Source: Pedobacter sp. BMA (GTDB taxonomy: Bacteria > Bacteroidota > Bacteroidia > Sphingobacteriales > Sphingobacteriaceae). Taken from it: DNA of 64,000 bases. The stretch spans positions 186,001-250,000 of the forward strand of contig NZ_LECU01000007.1 in assembly GCF_001027745.1 (NCBI RefSeq), given 5' to 3'. Under the pieces are notes generated by a model. That model ran no database searches. It was not told the origin of the DNA and saw only the letters and a list, made by a program, of their open reading frames with translations. Shown here piece by piece: positions 53,384 to 61,600 of this stretch. The translations under genes were made by a program, and so were the position numbers. The stretch's first letter is position 1. Every line of letters starts with the position of its first letter.

Positions 53384-53908
53384 TTACTTGCTGCGAAAAG
53401 CATCATCCTTGTAATTCTTTAATTGCTTTTTTAATAAATGTCTGGCCTGATGAATATGTGTTTTTACAGTTCCCAGTGGTATATTTAATTCTGTAGCGAT
53501 TTCTTCATATTTAAAACCTTCAAAATACCGGATAAAAGGTATTCGGTAAGCTTCCGGAAGTTTCGATAAAGCCAGTTGAATATCGCGCATCAAAAACTGG
53601 TGTTCACCCGCATTTCTGGTTGCACTTTGCATCAGGTGGCTGGAACTAATGTTATCTTCACTCGTAATGATACTTGCCCTTTTGGTTTTTTTGCGGTAAT
53701 CATTAATGAAGGTATTTTTCATGATCACAAAAAGCCAGGCCTTTAGGTCAGAACCCTTTTCAAACTGATGGGAAAAGCGTAATGCTTTAATCAGGGTATC
53801 CTGAATGAGGTCGTTTGCATCGTCACTATCTGCCGTAAAACGCATGGCATGGCGATGCAGGGCATCAGTATTATTGTAAATCAGTGCACTAAATTCCTGT
53901 GTTTTCAT
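53384..53908 (-). CDS. ECF-type RNA polymerase sigma factor (paralogue of 47248)
   Basis: 174 residues. Region 2: DDANDLIQDTLIKAL, LKAWLFVIMKNTFINDYRKK. Region 4: FIRYFEGFKYEEIATELNIP, LGTVKTHIHQARHLLKKQL. By eye somewhat over half the positions match the factor at 47248. No anti-sigma gene is adjacent. It diverges from the alcohol dehydrogenase gene and precedes the DUF72 gene on the same strand. Confidence 0.92.
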   Translation of the reverse strand: MKTQEFSALIYNNTDALHRHAMRFTADSDDANDLIQDTLIKALRFSHQFEKGSDLKAWLFVIMKNTFINDYRKKTKRASIITSEDNISSSHLMQSATRNAGEHQFLMRDIQLALSKLPEAYRIPFIRYFEGFKYEEIATELNIPLGTVKTHIHQARHLLKKQLKNYKDDAFRSK

Positions 53909-54114
53909 AGGTGAAATTTGCTTATAGGTTACTATTAATACATCGAAAACCCGCTATAAGTTTGTAAATTCAGGCTATTCCGGAAAAACACGCGTAAATA
54001 ACGGCTATTAAAGCTTGTATGTGTAACAACCAAATCCTCATTCCATAAAGTAGTGTCAATCCATAAAACTATTATCGATCAGCCATGTTGCTTATTTAAC
54101 AACAAAAATCTACT

Positions 54115-55194
54115 ATGGAAAAAATACTATCGAAAGGCTATGGTGCCAGCGGTTCCCTGATTGGAGGAAAAACATTAGAGTTAATGCAGTTTGAAAGGAA
54201 TGAGCCTAAGCCAGACGAAGTACTGATTGAAGTGCTTTACTGTGGCGTATGTCATTCTGATCTTCATCAGGTGAATAATGACTGGAAAAACACGATATAT
54301 CCCTGTGTACCCGGCCATGAAATTATTGGTAAAATCAGTAGCACGGGTGCTGCAGTATCTAATTTTAAAGTTGGCGACATTGTAGGCGTTGGCTGTATGA
54401 TCGATTCATGCAAAACCTGTGCCGCTTGCAACGACGGTGAAGAACAGTTTTGCGAGGGACCCCACGGTCAAACCATGACCTATAATGGCTATTGGAAGCC
54501 AGATCCGGAATTTAATACCTTTGGTGGTTATTCGAATAATATAGTGGCGCAGGAAAAGTTCGTGATGCGCATCCCCGAAAGCCTTGATATTAAATCCGCA
54601 GCTCCTATCCTGTGCGCAGGCGTGACTACATATTCACCTCTGAAACATTTTGGAGTGAAACCAGGACATCAGGTAGGTGTGATTGGAATCGGCGGACTAG
54701 GCCATATGGCAATCAAAATTGCCAAAGCCATGGGTGCATCCGTAACCGCGATTACCACTAAAGAAGAAAAAAGAAACGCTGCGCTTGAGCTCGGCGCGGA
54801 TCAGGTAATCATATCAGAAAATAAAGATGAAATGGAAACTGCTGCTGCGGCATTCGATTTTCTGCTGGCAACCATTCCGTACCCTTTCGATGTTAATGAC
54901 TATATCCCTTTGCTAAGAAGAAGAGGTGCGATTGTAACTGTTGGTTTATTAGGTCCATATAAAGCACCTACTAATAATATGGAAGTTGCTAAACTTTCCA
55001 CCACCGTTGGCGGATCGCTTATTGGTGGTACAGTTGAAACACAGGAAGTACTTGATTTCTGTGCTGCTCACGGCATTTCACCTGATGTGCAACTCATTGA
55101 TATTGCTGAAATTAACGATGCGTTTGAAAAAGTGAAGGATGAAGAAGTGAGATTCCGGTACGTAATCGATATGTCTACACTTAAAGGAGAATAG
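54115..55194 (+). CDS. Zinc-dependent NAD(P) alcohol dehydrogenase (YahK/CAD-like)
   Basis: 359 residues. Catalytic zinc: Cys46 in GVCHSDLH and His68-Glu69 in PGHEIIG, with the third ligand Cys in PILCAGVTT. Structural zinc: Cys99, Cys102, Cys105 and Cys113. The nucleotide-binding site is IGIGGLGHMAIKIAKAMG. It interconverts aldehydes and alcohols, probably with NADPH as in YahK. It diverges from the ECF sigma gene and ends at a hairpin. It could act on the same aldehydes as the paoABC enzyme, but this is inference. Confidence 0.92.
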   Translation: MEKILSKGYGASGSLIGGKTLELMQFERNEPKPDEVLIEVLYCGVCHSDLHQVNNDWKNTIYPCVPGHEIIGKISSTGAAVSNFKVGDIVGVGCMIDSCKTCAACNDGEEQFCEGPHGQTMTYNGYWKPDPEFNTFGGYSNNIVAQEKFVMRIPESLDIKSAAPILCAGVTTYSPLKHFGVKPGHQVGVIGIGGLGHMAIKIAKAMGASVTAITTKEEKRNAALELGADQVIISENKDEMETAAAAFDFLLATIPYPFDVNDYIPLLRRRGAIVTVGLLGPYKAPTNNMEVAKLSTTVGGSLIGGTVETQEVLDFCAAHGISPDVQLIDIAEINDAFEKVKDEEVRFRYVIDMSTLKGE

Positions 55195-55265
55195 CGGATT
55201 TCATTCAGCAGAATTTTCATTTTCAATTTCATAAAACAAAGGAATTACTTTTATGTTGTTAAATT

Positions 55266-55297
55266 GGTTGTGGACTTAAATTTTTAGCTCCACAACC
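55266..55297 (+). terminator. Probable terminator after the alcohol dehydrogenase
   Basis: 9-bp arms (55266-55274 with 55289-55297), with an inner TAAA/TTTA pairing, then CATTTGTTTT. Confidence 0.65.
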
Positions 55298-55367
55298 CAT
55301 TTGTTTTACAAAGTAACCAGGTATTTTGATCGTTTTTGAGCCGCTATTTATTTTTTAACGGAAATCC

Positions 55368-57152
55368 ATGAAAATACTCTTAAGTTATTTAAAGAAACAC
55401 CGCTATATGGTGATGCTGGCTTTGCTGATGACAGCCATCAATCAGGGTTTTTCTTTGGTAGAACCACTGATAGCGGGTAAGCTTGTCGACGATTTCATTA
55501 ACAAACGTGAACTTCTTTCGAGATCAGAATACTTTTCCGGAATACTCACCCTGGCCGGTATCGGTGTTGGGGCTGCTCTTATCTCCCGCATCGCCAATAA
55601 CTTTCAGGATTTCTTTACCATTAACATTGCACAGCGCACTGGCGCCGAAATGTATGCTGACGGCATGAAACGGTCTCTGGCCATGCCTTTTTATGTCTTT
55701 GAAGACCAAAGAAGCGGCGCCAAATTGGATATGCTCGGACGAGTAAGAAGTGATTCTGAGAACTTTATCAAATCGTCCATCAATGTGAGTTTCATGGCTT
55801 TTTTCGGGATTATTTTTGTCTCAGTATACTCGATCATGATTAGCTATAAGGTAACACTTGTTTTCATCGCATCAGTTCCAATAATAACATTTCTGAGCTG
55901 GAAGCTATCCGAACGGGTAAAGGTAGTACACCGGGCAATCATTTCTAAAACCTCAGTATTGGCCGGACGTTCCACAGAGTCGCTACGGAATATTGAACTG
56001 GTTAAAAGCCATGGATTAGGAGAGCAGGAGATTGAAAGACTGAACACCGCTACTTATAAAATTCTGAATTTAGAGATCGTAAAAACAAAAATCCTCAGGA
56101 TGCTGAGCTTCGTTCAGGGTACAACGGTAAATTTTGTACGAAGTTTAATGATCGTTGTGATGCTGATGTTAATTTTCGACAGGGAGCTTTCTGCCGGGCA
56201 GTATTTCAGCTTTCTGCTTTATTCTTATTTTCTTTTCGGGCCGCTGCAGGAATTCGGACACATGGCACTGACCTGGCGCGAGGCACAAATTTCATTCGGA
56301 AATTTCAAACGCATCATGGACATGCCTGTGGAAGCTTCGCCGGAGGTTCCGACCCCGGTGGAACGCATTAATCATATTGAATTTAAAAATGTATTTTTCA
56401 AATATAAAAACAGCAGCAACAATGCCCTTGATGGAATCTCATTTCATGCTGAAGAAGGAGAAACTGTTGCATTTGTTGGTCCGTCAGGGTCCGGAAAAAC
56501 TACGCTGATTAAATTGCTTGTGGGTTTATATAAGCCTTTTGAGGGGGATGTATTTTACAACCGAACCCATACTGATGAGATTGAGCTTGATGAATTGCGC
56601 AGGAAAATAGGATTTGTAACCCAGGATACGCAACTGTTTTCAGGGAATATACGCGACAATCTGAGGTTTGTTAGACCGCATGCCACGGATGAAGAATGTA
56701 TGGAAGCACTCAACAAAGCGGCTTGCCAAACCTTGCTTGCCCGGGCTGAAGACGGACTTGATACACTGATCGGAGAAAGTGGAGTTAAAGTTTCCGGTGG
56801 AGAGAAACAACGTTTATCGATAGCCAGGGCGCTGCTTAGAAACCCTAATATTTTGCTTTTTGATGAAGCCACATCTGCATTGGATTCATTGACAGAAGAG
56901 GAAATCAGCAAAACCGTAACCAAACTGGCACAGTTAAAAGATCACATCACGCTCATTATCGCACATCGCTTATCAACGATTATGCATGCCGACAGAATTT
57001 ATGTAATGGAAAACGGACAGATTGTAGAAAGCGGTTCCCATGAGATGTTGCTCGATCAAAAAGGGTTGTATTATGCGATGTGGCGTCAGCAGGTAGGGAA
57101 ACGTAAGCTGGTTGAAGAGCTCAATAAACTTGATGAGCTGGCATTAAACTAA
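55368..57152 (+). CDS. ABC exporter half-transporter (fused permease-ATPase)
   Basis: 594 residues. The N-terminal six-helix exporter domain (about 10-310) includes VMLALLMTAINQGFSLVEPL. The ATPase domain (about 340-575) has Walker A GPSGSGKTTLIKLL, Q-loop GFVTQDTQLF, signature VSGGEKQRLSIARALL, Walker B ILLFDEATSALD and His in IIAHRLST. It should work as a homodimer in the inner membrane, in the MsbA/MDR-like class; the substrate is unknown. The antiporter gene follows by 7 nt. Confidence 0.92.
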   Translation: MKILLSYLKKHRYMVMLALLMTAINQGFSLVEPLIAGKLVDDFINKRELLSRSEYFSGILTLAGIGVGAALISRIANNFQDFFTINIAQRTGAEMYADGMKRSLAMPFYVFEDQRSGAKLDMLGRVRSDSENFIKSSINVSFMAFFGIIFVSVYSIMISYKVTLVFIASVPIITFLSWKLSERVKVVHRAIISKTSVLAGRSTESLRNIELVKSHGLGEQEIERLNTATYKILNLEIVKTKILRMLSFVQGTTVNFVRSLMIVVMLMLIFDRELSAGQYFSFLLYSYFLFGPLQEFGHMALTWREAQISFGNFKRIMDMPVEASPEVPTPVERINHIEFKNVFFKYKNSSNNALDGISFHAEEGETVAFVGPSGSGKTTLIKLLVGLYKPFEGDVFYNRTHTDEIELDELRRKIGFVTQDTQLFSGNIRDNLRFVRPHATDEECMEALNKAACQTLLARAEDGLDTLIGESGVKVSGGEKQRLSIARALLRNPNILLFDEATSALDSLTEEEISKTVTKLAQLKDHITLIIAHRLSTIMHADRIYVMENGQIVESGSHEMLLDQKGLYYAMWRQQVGKRKLVEELNKLDELALN

Positions 57153-57159
57153 TTGGAGC

Positions 57160-58404
57160 ATGGATTTATTTGTTATCATTACTTCCCTTTTTACCATATC
57201 TGCTATTTTCAGTTTTATTAATGCACGTTTCATTAAACTTCCCGGAGTAATTGGCGTAATGATCATGGCAATTGCGGCCGCATTGATTACCATTTTTACC
57301 GGCCGGCTTTTTCCGGGCATCACGGCATTTGTAAAAGACCTAACGCATTCCATGGATTTTTCCAAAACACTGCTTGATATCATGCTTGGATTTCTGTTGT
57401 TTGCCAGTGCATTACATTTTGACATCAAAAAATTGCGGGAAAACATCAGGGGTATACTCGTCATAAGCACTGTGGGCGTAATCATATCTACCCTCCTCTT
57501 TGCCGGGGGACTCTTTTATTTACTTGAACTTTTCAAGATAGAAATACCTTTTATTTATTGCCTGGTTTTTGGAGCCTTGATTGCCCCTACCGATGCTGTA
57601 GCCGTGGCAGCCCTGCTTAAAAAGTCAAAAATGCCGCCAAGGCTGGAAACCATTATTTCAGGAGAATCGCTGTTTAATGATGGAATCGGACTGGTGCTTT
57701 TTGTGAGTTTCCTGGAGGTAGGATCAACACCCGATAAAAATTTCGAATTTTCGGAGGCCGCAGTGCTATTTGCTCAGGAAGTATTCGGCGGCCTTGCGTT
57801 GGGTTTGGTGTTGGGCTGGTTGGCATTTCAAATGATGCGCCGGATAGCCGACTTTCAAACCGTATTGCTGATTACCATTACCCTGGTGATGGTAATATCA
57901 GTAGTGGCGGGTATCTTACACGTATCTATTCCACTGGCGGTGGTTGCTGCCGGGTTATTGCTCAGTAGCAGTTCGCTCGAAAAGCATGGCACCACAGATT
58001 ATAACGTTTATCTTGAGAAAATATGGAGCCTGATGGATGAATTGCTGAATACAATTTTGTTTGTGATGATCGGCCTTCAAATGGTCATCATGAAGTTCGA
58101 CCTGATTTTCCTGTGGATAGGTCTTGCTGCTATTGTTATTCTTTTGCTTGCCAGGGCATTGAGCATCGTTTTCCCGGTAATTACCGTGCGACGCTCACTA
58201 AAACTTGATTATAACAGCATTACCATACTCACCTGGGGTGGCTTAAGGGGCGGTATCTCTGTGGCGATGGCTTTATCCCTCCCCGCCTCTCCGTACAGAG
58301 ATTTGATTTTAACCGGTTGTTTCTGTATTGTGGTATTTTCTATTGTAGTGCAGGGTTTAAGCCTCAATGCTGTAGTGAACAGGCTGGTGACCAAGCCGGC
58401 ATAA
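57160..58404 (+). CDS. Cation/proton antiporter, CPA1 (NhaP) type
   Basis: 414 residues with about twelve membrane helices. The ion-binding region is GALIAPTDAVAVAALL and ISGESLFNDGIGLVLF, where the Asn-Asp pair marks electroneutral CPA1 exchangers. Later TILTWGGLRGGISVAMALSL matches the conserved GGLRG helix. It exchanges Na+ or K+ for H+ across the inner membrane. There is no long C-terminal regulatory domain. It is co-transcribed with the ABC exporter. Confidence 0.92.
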   Translation: MDLFVIITSLFTISAIFSFINARFIKLPGVIGVMIMAIAAALITIFTGRLFPGITAFVKDLTHSMDFSKTLLDIMLGFLLFASALHFDIKKLRENIRGILVISTVGVIISTLLFAGGLFYLLELFKIEIPFIYCLVFGALIAPTDAVAVAALLKKSKMPPRLETIISGESLFNDGIGLVLFVSFLEVGSTPDKNFEFSEAAVLFAQEVFGGLALGLVLGWLAFQMMRRIADFQTVLLITITLVMVISVVAGILHVSIPLAVVAAGLLLSSSSLEKHGTTDYNVYLEKIWSLMDELLNTILFVMIGLQMVIMKFDLIFLWIGLAAIVILLLARALSIVFPVITVRRSLKLDYNSITILTWGGLRGGISVAMALSLPASPYRDLILTGCFCIVVFSIVVQGLSLNAVVNRLVTKPA

Positions 58405-58479
58405 ACTATATCCCTTCAAGTTAGGGCAAGTGCGAAAGAATTATTAAAACTTTTAAAGAAAAGGATGGTTTAAATAGGC

Positions 58480-58974
58480 ATGGAAAACATCAACTTACTC
58501 ATCATTCCTGCGGCCCGTAAAGGGGAGACAGCGGTATTACAAGAACTTATCCGCAGAAATGCAGACTTGAATTTTAGAGATGAGAAAGGTTACACGCCAC
58601 TCATCATTGCCTGCTACAATAATCATATTGAAGCTGCAAGGCTTCTCATTAAGGCAGGTGCCGATATCGATGCGGCCGACTATGGTGGAAATACTGCATT
58701 GATGGGTGTAGCCTTTAAAGGGTATACAGATATTGCTGCTTTACTGATTGAAAGTGGTGCGAACCTGAATTTAAAACATGGTAATGGTGGTACTGCATTG
58801 ATGTTCGCAGCGATGTTCGGGCGTAATGAGGTGCTTGAATTGTTATTGGCGAAAGGTGCCGAGATCAACCTGCAGGATCAGCGCGGGCAAACTGCGTTAG
58901 ATTATGCCGCCATGCAAGGTAACGAGGCCGGTTTAGCGCGACTGGAAACGGCAGGCAGGCAATCGATTACTTAA
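58480..58974 (+). CDS. Ankyrin-repeat protein
   Basis: 164 residues composed of about four to five ankyrin repeats with the GxTPLhhA pattern: EKGYTPLIIACYNNHIEAARLLI, GGNTALMGVAFKGYTDIAALLI, GGTALMFAAMFGRNEVLELLL and GQTALDYAAMQGNEAG. There is no signal peptide, so it is cytoplasmic and probably binds a protein. It is convergent with the catalase gene across a shared terminator. Ankyrin proteins next to catalases are known in other bacteria (AnkB with KatB in Pseudomonas), where they help catalase activity. Confidence 0.9.
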   Translation: MENINLLIIPAARKGETAVLQELIRRNADLNFRDEKGYTPLIIACYNNHIEAARLLIKAGADIDAADYGGNTALMGVAFKGYTDIAALLIESGANLNLKHGNGGTALMFAAMFGRNEVLELLLAKGAEINLQDQRGQTALDYAAMQGNEAGLARLETAGRQSIT

Positions 58975-59007
58975 AAAAACCTATCAGGTTTGTAAATAAG
59001 ATATTTA

Positions 59008-59034
59008 AAAAGGGGGACGATTTGTCCCCCTTTT
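59008..59034. terminator. Bidirectional terminator
   Basis: 11-bp stem (59008-59018 with 59024-59034), five G:C pairs and an A/T run on either side. It serves both the ankyrin gene and katE. Confidence 0.88.
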
Positions 59035-59043
59035 CCATAGGTA

Positions 59044-61236
59044 TTATGCAGGGATTTTTCTTGGGTTCTCCCGATCCCAAAAACGGTGATTTGCAATCAT
59101 ATCTTTGAAAGTACGGGCCATCTTAGCAGTATCGCCCGAAACGATAATACCTTCACTCATAACAGTTTCCTGCGAATATTCAGCAGGGAGTTTTTTATGA
59201 AAATAAGTAGCTTCCAGTACCTGAATGGCATCTTCATCAGCAGCAATGGCCTTACAATGTTTAAATGCCTCATTCAGAAAATGTACTGCATTGGCTTCTG
59301 CTTCCAGAGTAGCTACCGAATTCGTTCCACCGGGTACATAAACCGCATCATATAATACGGATGCTGCTGTTAAAAAGCTTTCATCAGGAACGATCACCTG
59401 ATCTCCTTTTGATATGATCTGTCCAAGTTTCGGTGCAATGACATGCACTATAGCACCTTCTTTAACCAGAGAATCTTTAACCTTTGAAAGAGAAACCTCG
59501 TCAACACCATCAGCAGCAAGGATTGCAATTTTTCGCGTGGCAATCGTGTCTTTAACTTTTCCAGCCATACTTAATGCCTCCGATTTTGCTAAACTACCCT
59601 GAGGATTAGCCGAAGCATAGTCCGCCCGATCCCCATCTGCCGGAATGCTGTTATTCAGATCTTCAAGAGCAATCTTGGGGATATGCAGTCCAAGGGCTAC
59701 AGCAACTTCACCTGCAAGGCCTTTGTCTATCTGTACCAATACCGCTAACATACGCTCCCGGATAGCAACGGTTTTTACTTTACCAAGTTCGAAACTCAGC
59801 GCATCGATGATGTGATTTTTTTCCGGATCGCTCTGTGAATTGAAAAACAAGCGTGCCTGAGAAAAATGGTCGAAAAAACTTCTGCTCCGTGCCCTGATTT
59901 TACGGGCATCGATGCGTTCATTATAACTCACAAATCCACCGTCTGCAGCGCTTACCTGCTGAGGATCGTTCGCAGCAATTGCATTTGGACCGTAGCTTGT
60001 TTTGCCTCTGTTGATGGTTTGGCGCATGTACCCGTCGCGCTGGTTATTATGAACCGGAACTACCGGGCGGTTGATCGGAATTTCATGAAAGTTAGGCCCT
60101 CCCAAACGGATCAGCTGTGTATCGGTATAAGAAAATAACCTTCCCTGTAAAAGTGGGTCGTTGGTAAAATCAATTCCCGGTACCACATGTCCCACATGAA
60201 AAGCTACCTGCTCCGTTTCGGCAAAAAAGTTATCCGGATTGCGGTTAAGGGTCATTTTGCCTATACGTTGTACAGGCACAAGCTCTTCAGGAATTAGTTT
60301 AGTTGGATCAAGGATATCGAAATCATATTTGAACTCATCCGCTTCAGGGATAATCTGAACACCAAGCTCCCACTCGGGAAATGCACCGGCCTCAATCGCA
60401 TCCCATAAGTCGCGACGGTGAAAATCAGGATCTTTCCCTGAAATATTTTGTGCCTCATCCCATGCCACTGCATGCACACCCAAAAGCGGCTTCCAGTGAA
60501 ATTTGACAAAGTTTGATACGCCCTCAGCATTTACGAAACGAAAGGTATGTACTCCAAACCCTTCCATCATGCGGTAACTTCTGGGTAGGGCGCGGTCGCT
60601 CATGGCCCACATAATCATATGTGCCGATTCGGGCAACTGAGAGATAAAATCCCAAAAGGTATCGTGAGCCGAGGCTGCCTGTGGCATTTCATTATCCGGC
60701 TCGGGTTTAACGGCATGAATCAGATCAGGGAATTTTATTGCATCCTGTATAAAAAACACAGGCATATTATTTCCTACCAGATCAAAATTACCCTCCTGGG
60801 TATAAAACTTCACGGCAAAACCCCTTACATCACGAGCAAGGTCGGTAGAGCCTCTGGATCCGGCAACCGTTGAGAAACGCACAAATACAGGGGTTTCTGC
60901 TCCCGGATCGCAAAGAAAAGCAGCCCGGGTTAATTTTGATAAATCCTCATATACTTTAAAAACACCATGTGCAGCAGAACCACGGGCGTGTACAATACGC
61001 TCAGGAATGCGTTCATGATCGAAATGTGTGATTTTCTCCCGCAGGATAAAATCTTCGAGTAATGTTGCACCACGCTCCCCTGCTTTGAGTGAATTCTGGT
61101 CGTCGTTTATCTTTACACCATGGTTGGTGGTCATGGACTGACCACTGGAGTCGGCTACGAAACTTTCCAGTTTTGTAGTTTTATCATTTTCCTGCTGTGC
61201 AGGGCCTGTATTTTTCTGAGCAGTTTTTTTTGCCAT
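59044..61236 (-). CDS. katE: Large-subunit (clade 2) catalase, HPII/KatE type
   Basis: 730 residues. The catalase core has active-site His in ERIVHARGSAAHG and Asn in GNFDLVGNNMPVFF; the proximal haem Tyr is in GRLFSYTDTQLIRLGG. The C-terminal extension (about 565-710; IAILAADGVDEVSL, AVYVPGGTNS) is the flavodoxin/DJ-1-like domain that only large-subunit catalases have. It degrades hydrogen peroxide in the cytoplasm. It diverges from the GH15 gene and converges with the ankyrin gene. A short dyad at 61263-61277 lies just upstream. Confidence 0.95.
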   Translation of the reverse strand: MAKKTAQKNTGPAQQENDKTTKLESFVADSSGQSMTTNHGVKINDDQNSLKAGERGATLLEDFILREKITHFDHERIPERIVHARGSAAHGVFKVYEDLSKLTRAAFLCDPGAETPVFVRFSTVAGSRGSTDLARDVRGFAVKFYTQEGNFDLVGNNMPVFFIQDAIKFPDLIHAVKPEPDNEMPQAASAHDTFWDFISQLPESAHMIMWAMSDRALPRSYRMMEGFGVHTFRFVNAEGVSNFVKFHWKPLLGVHAVAWDEAQNISGKDPDFHRRDLWDAIEAGAFPEWELGVQIIPEADEFKYDFDILDPTKLIPEELVPVQRIGKMTLNRNPDNFFAETEQVAFHVGHVVPGIDFTNDPLLQGRLFSYTDTQLIRLGGPNFHEIPINRPVVPVHNNQRDGYMRQTINRGKTSYGPNAIAANDPQQVSAADGGFVSYNERIDARKIRARSRSFFDHFSQARLFFNSQSDPEKNHIIDALSFELGKVKTVAIRERMLAVLVQIDKGLAGEVAVALGLHIPKIALEDLNNSIPADGDRADYASANPQGSLAKSEALSMAGKVKDTIATRKIAILAADGVDEVSLSKVKDSLVKEGAIVHVIAPKLGQIISKGDQVIVPDESFLTAASVLYDAVYVPGGTNSVATLEAEANAVHFLNEAFKHCKAIAADEDAIQVLEATYFHKKLPAEYSQETVMSEGIIVSGDTAKMARTFKDMIANHRFWDRENPRKIPA

Positions 61237-61262
61237 TTTATGTTTTGTAGATTATCAATTGT

Positions 61263-61277
61263 ACAACCGTCTGTTGT
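61263..61277. promoter_or_regulatory. Dyad upstream of katE
   Basis: ACAAC and GTTGT arms with a 5-nt spacer, about 30 bp before the katE start codon. A possible operator; weak on its own. Confidence 0.25.
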
Positions 61278-61474
61278 GCGGATAAGTTTTGTTTTTTTAC
61301 ATCTATTTTCTCCGGAATCCATCCCTCCGGAAGTGCCTGAGATTTTTATATGGAGCTTTACACAAACCCTTTAGAGGAATTAGGTTTAATGTCTGTCACT
61401 CCCATGAGAACAAACTGACTTCAGGCTTGTTCAGATAAAAGTAGCCGTTAACCTTGAAACGCCAGAAATTCCCT

Positions 61475-61600
61475 ATGAAATTAAAACCGATAAAAATTAC
61501 AACTGAACATCCGAGATGTGAATATCAAAACATCGTTCACACAAACCATATCCATGCTTTCCTGTCCGATGTGAAGAAAGGAGATTACCGTCTATGCTAA
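61475..61600 (+). CDS. Possible 41-residue small protein overlapping the GH15 start
   Basis: An open frame from the ATG at 61475 to a TAA at 61598-61600 encodes 41 residues beginning MKLKPIKITTEHPRCEYQ, with two Cys and four His residues. The last 7 nt (ATGCTAA) overlap the GH15 ATG at 61594, an arrangement seen in translational coupling. It has no recognisable relative, no signal peptide, and no good Shine-Dalgarno. It may be a leader peptide, a real small protein or chance. Confidence 0.3.
   Translation: MKLKPIKITTEHPRCEYQNIVHTNHIHAFLSDVKKGDYRLC
61577..61583 (+). promoter_or_regulatory. Shine-Dalgarno of the GH15 gene
   Basis: AAAGGAG, 10 nt before the ATG at 61594. It supports that start and lies inside the small ORF. 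Confidence 0.6.

Larger units (their letters stand above)
61237..61593. other. Divergent intergenic region between katE and GH15
   Basis: 357 bases. It holds an inverted repeat ACAAC-N5-GTTGT (61263-61277), a direct repeat CTCCGGAA at 61310 and 61325, and a possible small ORF from 61475 that overlaps the GH15 start. I see no classical OxyR or PerR box. Confidence 0.55.

Noticed and set aside
53957..53964. TAAGTTTG, an exact -7 word upstream of the alcohol dehydrogenase gene.
   Set aside because: No -33 TTTG at suitable spacing and a leader of about 145 nt; the word is short and AT-rich enough to occur by chance.
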